Below, one piece after another: positions 11,531 through 21,378 of a DNA stretch of 64,000 nucleotides. A model generated the notes under the pieces. That model was not told where the DNA came from. It did no database searches and saw nothing but the letters and a program-made list of their open reading frames with translations. The stretch's first letter is position 1. The number at the start of each line of letters is the position of its first letter. Where the stretch lies: the NCBI GenBank assembly GCA_024180945.1, contig JAKSGN010000002.1:2356001-2420000 (forward strand). Direction: 5' to 3'. The translations under genes were made by a program, and so were the position numbers. The stretch comes from Macrophomina tecta (lineage: Eukaryota; Ascomycota; Dothideomycetes; Botryosphaeriales; Botryosphaeriaceae).

Positions 11531-12778
11531 GGTGGGTGCGCGAGATGGGGCAATGTTCTGCAATCCAGAAGACGCGAGCGAGAAAGGAGATTAGCAGGAA
11601 AATAAGGTGGATGACTACGGAGCAACATCATATCCTGGAGACGCCCTCAGACGTTCTTTCCTGCTGATATGCCGCACTATTTTCTTCGAAATACCGGCTA
11701 TCCCCATCGTTGCCCGTTATCGCCTCGTCTTTCTCTTTCCCTCACCTCGCCCTTCACATCGTTCTGCGCCATCGCCCCCCTGCTCGTCGACCACCTCATT
11801 GCCTCGCCTGGTAGGCAGCACCGACGGCAGGCGCAGTAAGTGGGCAAGCGCCGGGGTGGTACGTGCGAGCGACTGCCTACGTCAGCGATCAATGGCGCTC
11901 TCTCTACACAAAAACCAAAGTCTAATCTTCTCCGACTGTGCAGAAGCGAGAATCGACCGGAACGACCGGGATCATCTCTGCAATAGACCAGAGATCCTCG
12001 TTTCATTCCACCAAACCTTCTGCAGCGCTGTCACCATCCCCTGTCGCCTGTTTCAATTCCGTGCCTCCACTGTGCCGCAATGCTGCCTTCAGAGTTCTGT
12101 GCCAGACGATAAAAGGCGCCTCCTGGGCCGCCTTCCTCTAACACCATGCCCATTTCTTGCCTTCATTACTGAATAAACTGTCAATGCATATTTACCATCA
12201 TCTTCCCCTGCCTAACGTGCGGCGACTTAGACTAAGGTGATCGTACCACGGACGGCGGGAAAAGTCCAGTTCTACACTAGCACTAATACAGCTGTTTCGC
12301 AGCGGTGGACCGTGCAGAGGCAATTCACGAACGGCGTCTCAACCCATACGTGGGAGGGGGTATGTATGCACGGAGCGCTCGTCGTTGCCAAATCAAGGGA
12401 GCACCTAGGCCACCAGTGAGGCGTAGTGCGCAGCACCACTGCAAACTCAGATGACCTCCCCCTTTATTGGGCGTAACTCCGACCCCTAATGCACCTGGTT
12501 GGTATGCTGGAGTACGTCCTGGCCGGGGAAGCTACTGTATGGCCCGAAAGAACGGATGCACCCATCGGTATATGTAAAACTGGGACGAGGCTGCGTACAA
12601 GGCACACCCGCGGGCATCTATGACCTCCCTTCAGACCATTCTAACATCTCTAATATCCACCATTCAGCATCTTCGATACAATTTGAAATCAAACAACGAT
12701 CCTGCAAACAATTTCCATCTGCACAATGCGCATTAATCCCACCTCAATGACATGATTTTGGGATAATCAAGTGGCCCT
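11531..12778. other. Intergenic, no gene recognised
   Basis: An open frame on the plus strand at 11607-12176 looks fortuitous: biased composition and no domain. Nothing else was recognised. Confidence 0.4.
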
Positions 12779-14586
12779 TTACCCCTCATCTTTGGCAGTT
12801 GATAGAAACTGGAACCTTTCGATATTACAGCGGTCTATGACCGCTTTGTCCAGCCTCTGGAAAACGGCTCTGCCCTGTGCATCCAACTCGAGCGCCTTGC
12901 ATGCCGTTTGCATTGGGAACCCCGCCGACGAGAGTCCGCAAAGCATGAATTCTTCTTGCAATAAGTATTCCATACTCTGGAATACCTGAATGCTCAGTTC
13001 GATACAGGCACTCCGCAGCCCTGCGGTGTTTTCCCACATGGCAATTTCAGATTGTTCCAGCTCAGGGAATTGTGCCAGCAGGCTATGAATGTGTGAGAGG
13101 CAGATAATTTGAAAGGACCACAAGTGAGTAAAGACATTGGCTATAGTCAAGTCTTGAAACCACAACAAAGCATTGTGGCATTCGATCGCTTCTTCGGTTG
13201 TGCGACGCCAATACAATGGCACCGAAGACTCTGCTATAAATGAGCAGCCCCAGGTCTCCAGGTCCGCTCTGGATTTCACCAGCTCGGCAAGCGTCTCGTG
13301 GGCAGCGAGTATAGCCGTGTCCGAAGATTCGTCTTTCAATGCATCAAATTTTTCTAGGATTGCGGGAATGTTTGCTGCCAGGCCAAGGAGACTTTGTACC
13401 GGCGCAGCCTGATGACGCTGAAAAGGCTTTTCGACCCAGTCCTCGTTCGCGAAAACTGTTGCTTTGCGAAGGATGAAAGCTTTGAGAATCTAGCTTGCAA
13501 GTTTTGTGAGTCCAAGAACCAGGCGATACAGCCAATATTGCCCATGCCCTCCATACTCACCAATAGTGGTCTGAATCCAACGAACAATGTGTGCTGAATG
13601 CCAGTACTGAAGGCATCGGGTGATGATGACTGGATCAGCTCGCTGACACCGTCTACATGTACGAGCCAACTGTGAGGGTCTATTGGCGAGAGAGCCTAAT
13701 CAACGTTGCCGGATGTTATTAGTATATCATTTAGTGTAGAAGTCTACCCGAGAATCAAGAGAACTTTGAGAGAATGAATAAAAACGGGGAGCTAGGTTCT
13801 CTACCTCCAACAGAGCAAGACACATAGCCGCGGCTACCTGTTCGTTCCTATAAACGCTCCCGGCCAGCTGTAAGTCTTTCCGCAGTAGGCGAAGAGTGTG
13901 CTCGTAACGGGACGCAATGTGCTGGAGCAAATTTCGACCGGTTTTGTAAGCTGTGATTGATAGCGCCAAGGCGTTCATCGCGGAGTAGAGACATTCACCG
14001 AGGGCACCGGTCGCGCTGATGGTGAGCTCGGGGAGGGCCATGATCCAGGAACCGCATATTCGGGGCGACTGTGGGTTGGAACTTGTGATGTCGCGTTGAA
14101 GTTCGCTATAAGGAACGTAGTTGCGGAGAATCAACAAGACTGCATCTTGCGAGATGTGCGGTATTGAAGGGTTGACTGGGCAGTCGTACGATCCACCAGG
14201 CTGCCATTTCACAAAGCGGTCAGGTGAGGACGATGAGCCGTCGCTTTGACCGGTGTTTGTCGGAGGGGGAGCGTGTGCATATGTAGGCTGAAGGAAAGCG
14301 CGAGTAGGATCGAGGGTGGAAGGAACACGTGCCGGGCGTTGTTGGGTCGGTTTCGATGACGGTGCAGACTCAAACGGTACAAATAGGGCATCAGGATATC
14401 CTTCGCAATGACGATTGCTAGAGAGGCACTGTGAACAGCCCGGATGCTTGCCGTCACACTATAGTGCGGATACTGGGAATCAATACCAATGTCTCGACCG
14501 AGCAGAACTCAGTCGACGAGGAGAAGACTAACACGGAGCTTACGGTTCCGACAAGTATGGCACACGGTCTTCTTCCGGACCTTCAT
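12779..14586 (-). CDS. Zn(II)2Cys6 transcription factor with fungal_trans_2-like domain (TF1)
   Basis: Fungus-specific regulator, nuclear. Four exons: 14533-14586, 13805-14458, 13561-13695 and 12779-13489, giving 517 aa. The Zn cluster is split by intron 1: CHTCRNRKLR, then CDGKHPGCSQCLSSNRHC, a CX2CX6CX6CX2CX6C pattern starting at residue 9. A Pro/Ser-rich linker follows, then an alpha-helical regulatory domain of the fungal_trans_2/DUF3468 kind (about residues 100-517). Introns have phase 0 and lengths of about 74, 109 and 71 nt. No lesion was found. It is a close structural paralog of the regulator at 15779-17482, which points the other way: exon 1 is 54 nt and exon 3 is 135 nt in both. 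Targets are unknown; the broken hydrolase gene between them may have been one. Confidence 0.88.
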
Positions 14587-15174
14587 CGCGCTGGGTGGAG
14601 ATGCCGGAGGCAGAAGCCGGGTATGACTGCGAACGGAAGCTTGACTGAAGCTCGGAGTCTTGACGCCGAGAACGAACCGAATGGGGTTGCGCCGCTTGTC
14701 GCGGGTAAGGGTAAGGGGATAGATTGCTCGAGAAATACTCAAGCCAGATGCAGTAAGCAGAAGTGGCCAACGGAAGTTGTCTAACGTGTAGTTGGGTGGG
14801 GCTCTGGCTTTGCATCCGTGTAGCTTAGTGGGTTTCGAGATAATTTCACCAGCGGCAAAGCCACGGCCACGCATTGCGGACGTCCTCCACATACGATGAC
14901 TTCAGGTTCATCATAGCCTCCGCCAGCGAGCTTTGAGCCAGTATCTTCTGGATTGGACGACTCACTTGCTTTGAAATCGCATTAGTAATCGTTTGCTTCT
15001 TCAGTGAATGCTACTCTTTGATGATGGGCAATCCGTGGCTTGCCTATAAAAGTGGTCGCTCCTTGTTGCTTTCTCACTTATCGTCAGCACAAACTCCGGT
15101 CCTTTCTGAGCTTTCTTTCAGCTTCATACTCTCTCAACTTACTTCCCCGATCGCATACGCAAGCACTTGCAATC
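14587..15174. promoter_or_regulatory. Divergent promoter region with a TATA box
   Basis: Intergenic DNA between TF1 (-) and the broken hydrolase gene (+). CCTATAAAAG near 15041-15050 is a good TATA box about 130 nt before the ATG at 15175, followed by a pyrimidine-rich stretch typical of fungal transcription starts. Confidence 0.5.
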
Positions 15175-15412
15175 ATGTCCGCCTCTACGTTCGAAAACAA
15201 GGTCAGCATGACTCATATCGGAACCGCCCACAACAACTCTCGACATTGATCGCATCACCTTCCTCACCGACCCATTCTTCTCTCCTGCCGGCAGCGGATG
15301 GAGCACCGCACCCGATAGACCGCCTCTCATGGTTCATGACGACCCTGCATTGAAAATGAACGAGCTTCCCCACATCGACGCCGTCCTCTGAGCCACGAGA
15401 ACCATCCAGACA
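15175..15412 (+). pseudogene. Metallo-beta-lactamase-fold hydrolase, frameshifted and truncated
   Basis: N-terminal part of a fungal metal-dependent hydrolase of the beta-lactamase fold. The ATG at 15175 opens MSASTFENKVSMTHIGTA. The frame then breaks: one extra C near 15226 leads to a stop, and the next frame reads LDIDRITFLTDPFFSPAG, then DDPALKMNELPHIDAVL. A second one-base lesion near 15390 puts TGA where the metal-binding segment should begin, and SHENHPDN continues in the shifted frame before another stop. Homology ends there, so only about 75 codons remain. The TATA box and start context are intact. It lies between two paralogous regulators, which suggests that it was part of a small regulated locus. 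The call rests on family memory. Confidence 0.65.
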
Positions 15413-15778
15413 ACTAACTGATCGGATCATCACAATATCCAACATTACGTGTAGTACGTGTTAGCTGTTCATGTAGTGGGTCCAACCGGCCCTGTCCTTA
15501 ATTATACTAGGGTGAGCCGTAACAGCTTGAGTTTGCATGAGCCGTCACGGACCACGTACGCTTTTCCCGATAAGTGCATCCTTTTAACCACATTAGGCAT
15601 TGTTTTCCGCCAAGAGTGCTCTGAGCTTGGCGGGCTTTTCTACTTTATCTGGACTTCTGCTAGACAGTGTCTCTTGAATGAACGTTTACTTCAGTGCTAT
15701 ACCGTGGCCTCATACTGCCGCTGAACCCATCGCCAAGTCTTGTCTACGTCGGACGAGGGCCACTATCGGAATACGGGC
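15413..15778. other. Intergenic, upstream of TF2
   Basis: Follows the truncated hydrolase and leads into TF2. No coding signal was seen; the missing 3' part of the hydrolase is not present here. Confidence 0.45.
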
Positions 15779-17482
15779 ATGAGGACGAAGCAGACAACAG
15801 TTTGCCACACCTGCCGGGCCCACAAAATCGGCGTAAACACCCCGATCCCTGCCATCCGGACGAGTGGATAATTCTCTGATCCTTTATGAAGTGTGATGGA
15901 AACCGCCCATACTGTTCTCAGTGCCTCATTATTGGACGTCCGTGCGGAGGCTACCAGCTGGACCAGGCTTTTGTTTCCTACCAGCCGACGGTACGGAAGA
16001 GAGGATCCGGCAAAGTCTCGCCCGACGCTGTTCAGTTCAATCAAGGCGAGGCACAGAGAGGTCCCTCCTCAGATTTGAAGATGACCCACGGTAGCCTTAT
16101 CGGGGCGCACACGCAAAATTCTCAGCGATACCCGATTCCCCGGCCGATTGATACACCGACGTTTGAAGAGTTTACCGCTGTCATTCTCGGCTGCTTCATT
16201 GCCCCAGGCTCGCAGATTTCCTCTGCTCTCCCCGTGGGTGCCATTCAAACATGTGGCGCTTGGGTAGAGGTACTCCCCAGGCTAGCAGTTAGAGCGACCC
16301 CCCAAGCTCTCATCTTTTTGGCCGTCAAAGCATTCGGAACAGCTATTCTCGCAACCGGACCTTACGCGAAATATGTTGATTATCAATGCATTGGAGCCTA
16401 TCATACAGCGCTTAGACAGCTAAAAAATTTTCTCTTAGCACCAAAGGAGTTCTTCCATCTTGAAACCGCAGCTTCCATTGCATGCTTGGCTATGGTAGAA
16501 GTAAATGCCCATTCCCTTGTAAATACGAAGCCTTCTAACGATGGCTGTACGTTAGTTAATGTTTGCAACCTCTACCACGGGTGTATATGCCCACATCGCA
16601 GGTTTCAGCGCGCTGATCAAATCGTATCCCCCGGATTTATTCAGTTCAGGGGTCTTCCATGCCATATTCGTGGGTATCAGGCCTGTTCTGGTATGCATCA
16701 CCACTGCCGGATTCCCAATCCCTATTCTTTAACCATATTCACAGCTGTTTCAAGCTTTCGAGACACGCAAATCGGCTTTTCTCGCCCATGAGCGGTGGAA
16801 AACGATACCATTCCGTCAACACCCAGCTTCGGACGTGCAAGCACTTATGAGCGATGCAGCCATTCTTCCATCCCTCTTAGAAGAAGCTGACGTCTTGCGA
16901 AGCTCTTCCCCGAACACAGTTTTCGCGAGAGCCCAAACAATAAAGGCCGGGATAATGGAAGTCCTCGGGCACGTTTCAATTTGGAAAGACCGTTATCAAA
17001 TGAAGGGCACGGACCCTTCATATTTTGTTACGCAGCATCCTGGTGTGAAGCACCAACAGGATTCAGATGCTTTTTTTTCATTTCCGGACTTGATGACAGG
17101 GAACATGCATGTACATGCCTGGGCCTTCGAAATCATATGTCTAACGGAGATCGAAAAAATCGACATGCTTCTACCCGATGAAGGATGTACCAACAACCTT
17201 AGAAACTTTCGCGACAGGATATTTAGACTCGCTGCCAGGATCTGCCAAAGCATCAGGTACTTTCTGAGGGACGAGATGATGTTATTTGGGCCCGCTACGG
17301 CAATTTTCCCCCTCAAAATTGCATACGATGCATTGAGTGTAGATCCGCATAGGAACCATGAGCACCTCACGCGCTGTCGGCAGCTTATTGCGTGCATCCA
17401 CCGCAAAGGGCTTGCAATTGTCCCACATTTCCCGGCAGAGTGCATATATGTTGCTGATCACTCTTTCCATACTCATGTATAA
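15779..17482 (+). CDS. Zn(II)2Cys6 transcription factor with fungal_trans_2-like domain (TF2)
   Basis: Nuclear regulator and paralog of TF1. Four exons: 15779-15832, 15892-16500, 16556-16690 and 16745-17482, giving 511 aa. Intron 1 interrupts the zinc cluster at the same place as in TF1: CHTCRAHKIG, then CDGNRPYCSQCLIIGRPC. Exon 3 ends GVFHAIFVGIRPVL where TF1 has GIQHTLFVGFRPLL, and exon 4 opens LFQAFETRKSAF where TF1 has ILKAFILRKATVF. All introns are phase 0 and 54-59 nt. The protein appears intact. TF1 and TF2 form an inverted duplicate pair about 1.2 kb apart. Sequence identity is only moderate, so the duplication is not recent. Confidence 0.87.
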
Positions 17483-18065
17483 TACTGCCGCTATAGCATC
17501 GCGGTCCAACTGAACGGTGGAGCCGTTCACAAAAGCTCTATTCTAGGTACGACTTCACTTTGAGGTAGTGTCATCCGATAACTGACCCCACCAGCATAAT
17601 AATATGCAGTTTCATCTTCTCGGAATACTTTAGTCCGCCTATCTTCGCCCACTGAGACTTGGGCAGCATTGTTTTGTAAGTCTCTTATATGCGCACATGC
17701 GCCCGTGTCTGACTGAGGGTAGCTAGTAAGCCATTCACCATATCAAAAGCCGTGGTAGCAGTTGCATTGCCGAGCGCAACGTTTAGTGCGCTGGGGACCC
17801 TCTAGATTGCTGGGTTGACATGCTGCCAGCTGTGGCATTATAGCCCAGTCTTTAACGTTCCTCCACCGGCTGCGCACAACAAGCTCTTTTTCTTCGCCTA
17901 TGCACTATTACCAGCATTGTGGCCCCCATACCACCTTTCTGGTACTATTGCATAACAAACCCGGCCCCCCCTTTCCTTCCTTCTTCCTGACCAAACAGCC
18001 AACAGCGTCACGCGAAAATGCCGCTCAATATCACCACAGCCGCTCCACTGATACTGCTGCCCTGT
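17483..18065. other. Intergenic, left flank of the hAT element
   Basis: No gene recognised. The hAT target site is at the right edge. Confidence 0.5.
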
Positions 18066-18073
18066 CTCAGCCT
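18066..18073. repeat. Left 8-bp target-site duplication of the hAT element
   Basis: CTCAGCCT, identical to the 8 bp at 20798-20805. Eight bp is the expected length for hAT insertions. Confidence 0.93.
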
Positions 18074-18094
18074 CAGACATCCCAGTAATAAATA
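18074..18094. repeat. hAT left terminal inverted repeat
   Basis: Begins CAGACATCCCAGTAATAAAT. The reverse complement of 20777-20797 differs at one position (G to A at base 12). Confidence 0.9.
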
Positions 18095-18402
18095 TATATT
18101 TATTATTAAGGGCATATTTATTGTTAAGCTTTTCCATAAGGATAATAATATAGACGCTGCCAATAAATATATATTGTTAACTATTAATAATATAGGCCCA
18201 CTATTTTCCAGCGCCAATTCCCCCAGAGTGTTTCAGATTAAATTGCAGTCTTGTACGCATATTACTGCTTATCAGGCCTCTAGATAGGAGGTGAACTCCA
18301 ATGTTTGTAACTCCTAGCAACCGAAACTGCTGCCTCGCCATACCCGTCACGTTGCAAGTACGCAGTTCGTAATACATCAGCGACATATCTCTACACACGA
18401 CA

Positions 18403-20695
18403 ATGGACGTCAACATATCCTCACTGCCCCAATCCAATGCCCCGTCAAGTTCTTCCTCCGTGGTACCCTCTGACAGTGCCTCACAAGTTGCCAGCACACT
18501 GTCAGAACCCGAGGCATCGTCAGCTCAGCATACGGTCAAGAGACGGAAACTGAGAGCCACATCAACATGGGATCACTTTCGAGAAGCTCAAGGCGACGAG
18601 CCACGTACTATGAGCGGGAAATTACTTCACTACTGCACGCGTTGTCGCAATCCATCCTGGTCAACCCACATATCTGGCAACGCCCGCTATCATCTCGAGA
18701 AGGCTCATCACATACTTGTTCGAGAGGATTCAAAATCTCAAAACAGGCGCCAACTAGCCATCGAAAATGCCTTCGCAAGAACAACCGGCAAGCGGCTGCA
18801 GCAAGTCAGGAGAATGAGATGAACACTCTACGGAGTGTAATCAATGTCGATGCCTTTCGAGAGGCACAGATGTTGCTATCCGCACATAAACATTTACCGC
18901 TCAACTTCGTAACCTGGCCGGAATACCAGGCACTTCTGGCCGCGATAAACCCTGCCGTTGAAGAGTTCCTAACTGATTCCGGTAGCACAGTTGCGGCGGA
19001 CTTGGATAGGGCCTACGATGCGCATCAACAATCCGTAAAGGAATGGCTAGAACGTGCCCGGAGCCTCGTACACATTGCTATGGACGTATGGTCTTCTCCT
19101 CAGCGGAAGGCCTATATCGCTGTTCACGCCCAATGGGTTGACGAGGCCTACAAACCTCGGAAAGCATTGCTAGGGCTACCAAACCTCCGCCGCTCTCACG
19201 CCGGCACGGCTATGGCACCTCACTTGATGACGATTATCCGACAGTACCACTTAGCGCCCCGAATCGGCTACTTCACTGGGGACAATGACGCAAAGAATGA
19301 CACCTGTCTCCGCCAACTTGCTGTTGAGCTGTCGCAAGAGTACGGCCTTACACTTGACCCAGTGTCCTCTCGAACGCGGTGTGCCGGCCACATCATTAAC
19401 TTGTCCCTTCAAGCCTTTCTCTTTGCAACTAGTGAGGACGCTCTGCAGGCCGCAATTGCGCAGGCGCAACACGAGGTAAATGATGTAACAGTTGCGGACG
19501 CGTTACACGACCAAATTCAGTCGAACACTTGTCACAAGAGTCACGACAGGCGCAAGAAACGCCATGACACTGCCGGCTGGCGGAGCATCGGCCCAATGGG
19601 TAAACTCCATAACATTGCGGTGTTCATCCGTAATTCCACAGTGCGCAACGATGCATGGGATGACATTGCAGAAAAGGCGCTTGGAATTGACAATATCACC
19701 CGTTGGAACTCATGGTTCAAGTTGCTTGATGCGGCTATCAGCCAAGAGGGTCCATTGTCAATATTCCTCAACCAATACCACAACGAGCTGGAAGACGACA
19801 TCCTCACACATGATGATTGGCAAGTACTCAAAATGACTCACGAGTTCTTGCAGCCGTTTTACCAAGCGACCTTGGAGCAGCAAATGGAGTGGGCATCAAT
19901 AGATCAGGTGCTAGAGAATATGGATATTCTTTTCATGCAGTTTGAGAATGCCAAGGTAAGCCATGGACGGCTCGATCGATTACCAGACCTGGACTGATGT
20001 TAAAGCAGGGCAAATACGCCAGCAACGCGCGTATGGTTCATTCCATTCACATGGGTTGGTGGGTTCTCTCGAAGTATTATGAAGAGAGTGACAGAAACCC
20101 AATATATGCCACGGCATTATTGCTCCATCCAGAAAAGCGCCGGAGGTACCTTGACCGCCACTGGGCAGAGGAATGGAGGCAGACCGCTATTGCTGGTGCA
20201 CGGCAGCATTGGGCGAAGTACAAGGACCGGCCACTCCCGTCGGAGTCCGCGGCTCGGCTGAACGACGAACGACGGGAAGTAACACCGTACGAGCGTATCA
20301 AGCAGTCAATGAGTGTCTTGGATGAACCCGGAGATGAGGATGAATTCGAAAAATTCGTCAATTCTCCGCCAAGACCTATGACGACCAAAACACCGCTTGA
20401 ATGGTGGTGTCGAGAAGAACAGAGGATTGAGTATCCACGTTTACACCAATTGGCCATTGACATACTAAGTGTGCCGGCGATGTCCGACGATCCGGAACGG
20501 GTATTCTCTTGCGCAAGGCGGACAATTTCTTGGGACAGGGCACGGCTCTCGCCTGATACTATCGAGAAGCTTCAATGCCTGAGCAACTGGGTGAAGAATG
20601 ACTTGGTCCGCAAAGTCTACGTGGCAGTAGATGGTAAGGTCATGGATATTGCTGGCGGCAACGACGACATGCATGGCGCTTCAGTTTTATATTAA
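18403..20695 (+). pseudogene. hAT transposase, nearly complete, one frameshift
   Basis: Cut-and-paste transposase. The N-terminal part (from the ATG at 18403) has a Ser-rich leader and a BED zinc finger, WDHFREAQG then CTRC and HLEKAH (CX2C...HX4H), about residues 60-105. Around 18770-18815 the frame must change by one base; the downstream frame resumes with NEMNTLRSVINVDAFREAQM and runs to 19955. A 53-nt GT-AG intron (19956-20008) joins FENAK to GKYASNARM, and the last exon ends at 20695. The RNase H-like core includes IAMDVWSSPQRKAYIAV, YFTGDNDAKND and ITRWNSWFKLL. The C-terminus is the hAT dimerisation domain (YPRLHQLAIDILSVPAMSDD, ERVFSCARRTIS). No other lesion was found, so the element is either newly disabled or carries a sequencing error; no plausible intron explains the shift. 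Confidence 0.9.
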
Positions 20696-20776
20696 TAATT
20701 ATTGATAAGCTTAGCAATCGATAATAATATTAGGATCTGCCAATGAATACATAAGAATATGTCAATATTATGTATT

Positions 20777-20797
20777 TATTTATTATTGGGATGTCTG
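20777..20797. repeat. hAT right terminal inverted repeat
   Basis: Reads TATTATTGGGATGTCTG at its outer end, the inverted counterpart of 18074-18094. Confidence 0.9.
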
Positions 20798-20805
20798 CTC
20801 AGCCT
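20798..20805. repeat. Right 8-bp target-site duplication of the hAT element
   Basis: CTCAGCCT, an exact copy of 18066-18073. Confidence 0.93.
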
Positions 20806-21378
20806 TGAATGAAGCCGAGCACTCCAGTACTCACATCGACAATGGCGAGATTCCCGCGAGCAAGGCAGGCAAGAAGCCAGCAGGAAGTGCGAGTGAGTTT
20901 AGTGACGGGTAGTATGAACACAAGAGTCAAATGGCCGGTTGCATGGGTACGTTCGGACACAAACAAGGGTCAATGAAAAGATACTTCAGCACAGAAGACC
21001 AAGAAGAGGAGCAGCAAACCCCTGGTTTTCAGAGTACGCCGTACTCCTCTTCCACTCTCACAGAAGTACATAATCTGCTAAAAAGGGGCACGTAGACGTC
21101 ATAGCATTGCTTAGCCGATTAACACCGCACTGATCCCAACAAACAGCCCATAACATCCACAAATGCCACTCAAAGAGATATAACCGGCCTTGACTTCCTC
21201 CACAACCAGCCGAAGGAGTAAGAAATTAAACAATAGGAAAAGATCGGGGAATGGGTCCTAAGAGGTATACACACCATCTAATAAGGAAAGAATCGAAAAC
21301 AGTAATGAAAAAGACCCATCGACCATAACACATCACAAACATCCGTTACAAACAAGACATCTCTCCTACAGCCACAAA
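20806..21378. other. Intergenic, hAT right flank and RhoGAP 3' region
   Basis: No gene recognised. The AC-rich stretch before 21378 is probably the 3' UTR of the RhoGAP gene read on the minus strand. Confidence 0.5.

Larger units (their letters stand above)
18074..20797 (+). mobile_element. hAT-superfamily DNA transposon, full length (2,724 bp)
   Basis: Class II element with both ends, flanked by an exact 8-bp duplication (CTCAGCCT). Terminal inverted repeats match at 20 of 21 positions (CAGACATCCCARTAATAAAT plus one more base), starting with the CAG typical of many hAT ends. Subterminal regions are AT-rich and contain further loosely inverted motifs (AAGCTT, GCCAAT and ATAATAATAT on both sides). 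The single transposase gene fills the middle. Intact ends and duplication indicate a fairly recent insertion into DNA with no obvious gene. Confidence 0.95.

Noticed and set aside
11607..12176. 189-residue plus-strand open frame
   Set aside because: No recognisable domain, mixed low-quality composition, no supporting splice sites or promoter signal.
18567..18830. Independent start of the hAT transposase within its second frame
   Set aside because: That stretch is the out-of-frame reading of the BED zinc finger; the real N-terminus is in the frame starting at 18403.
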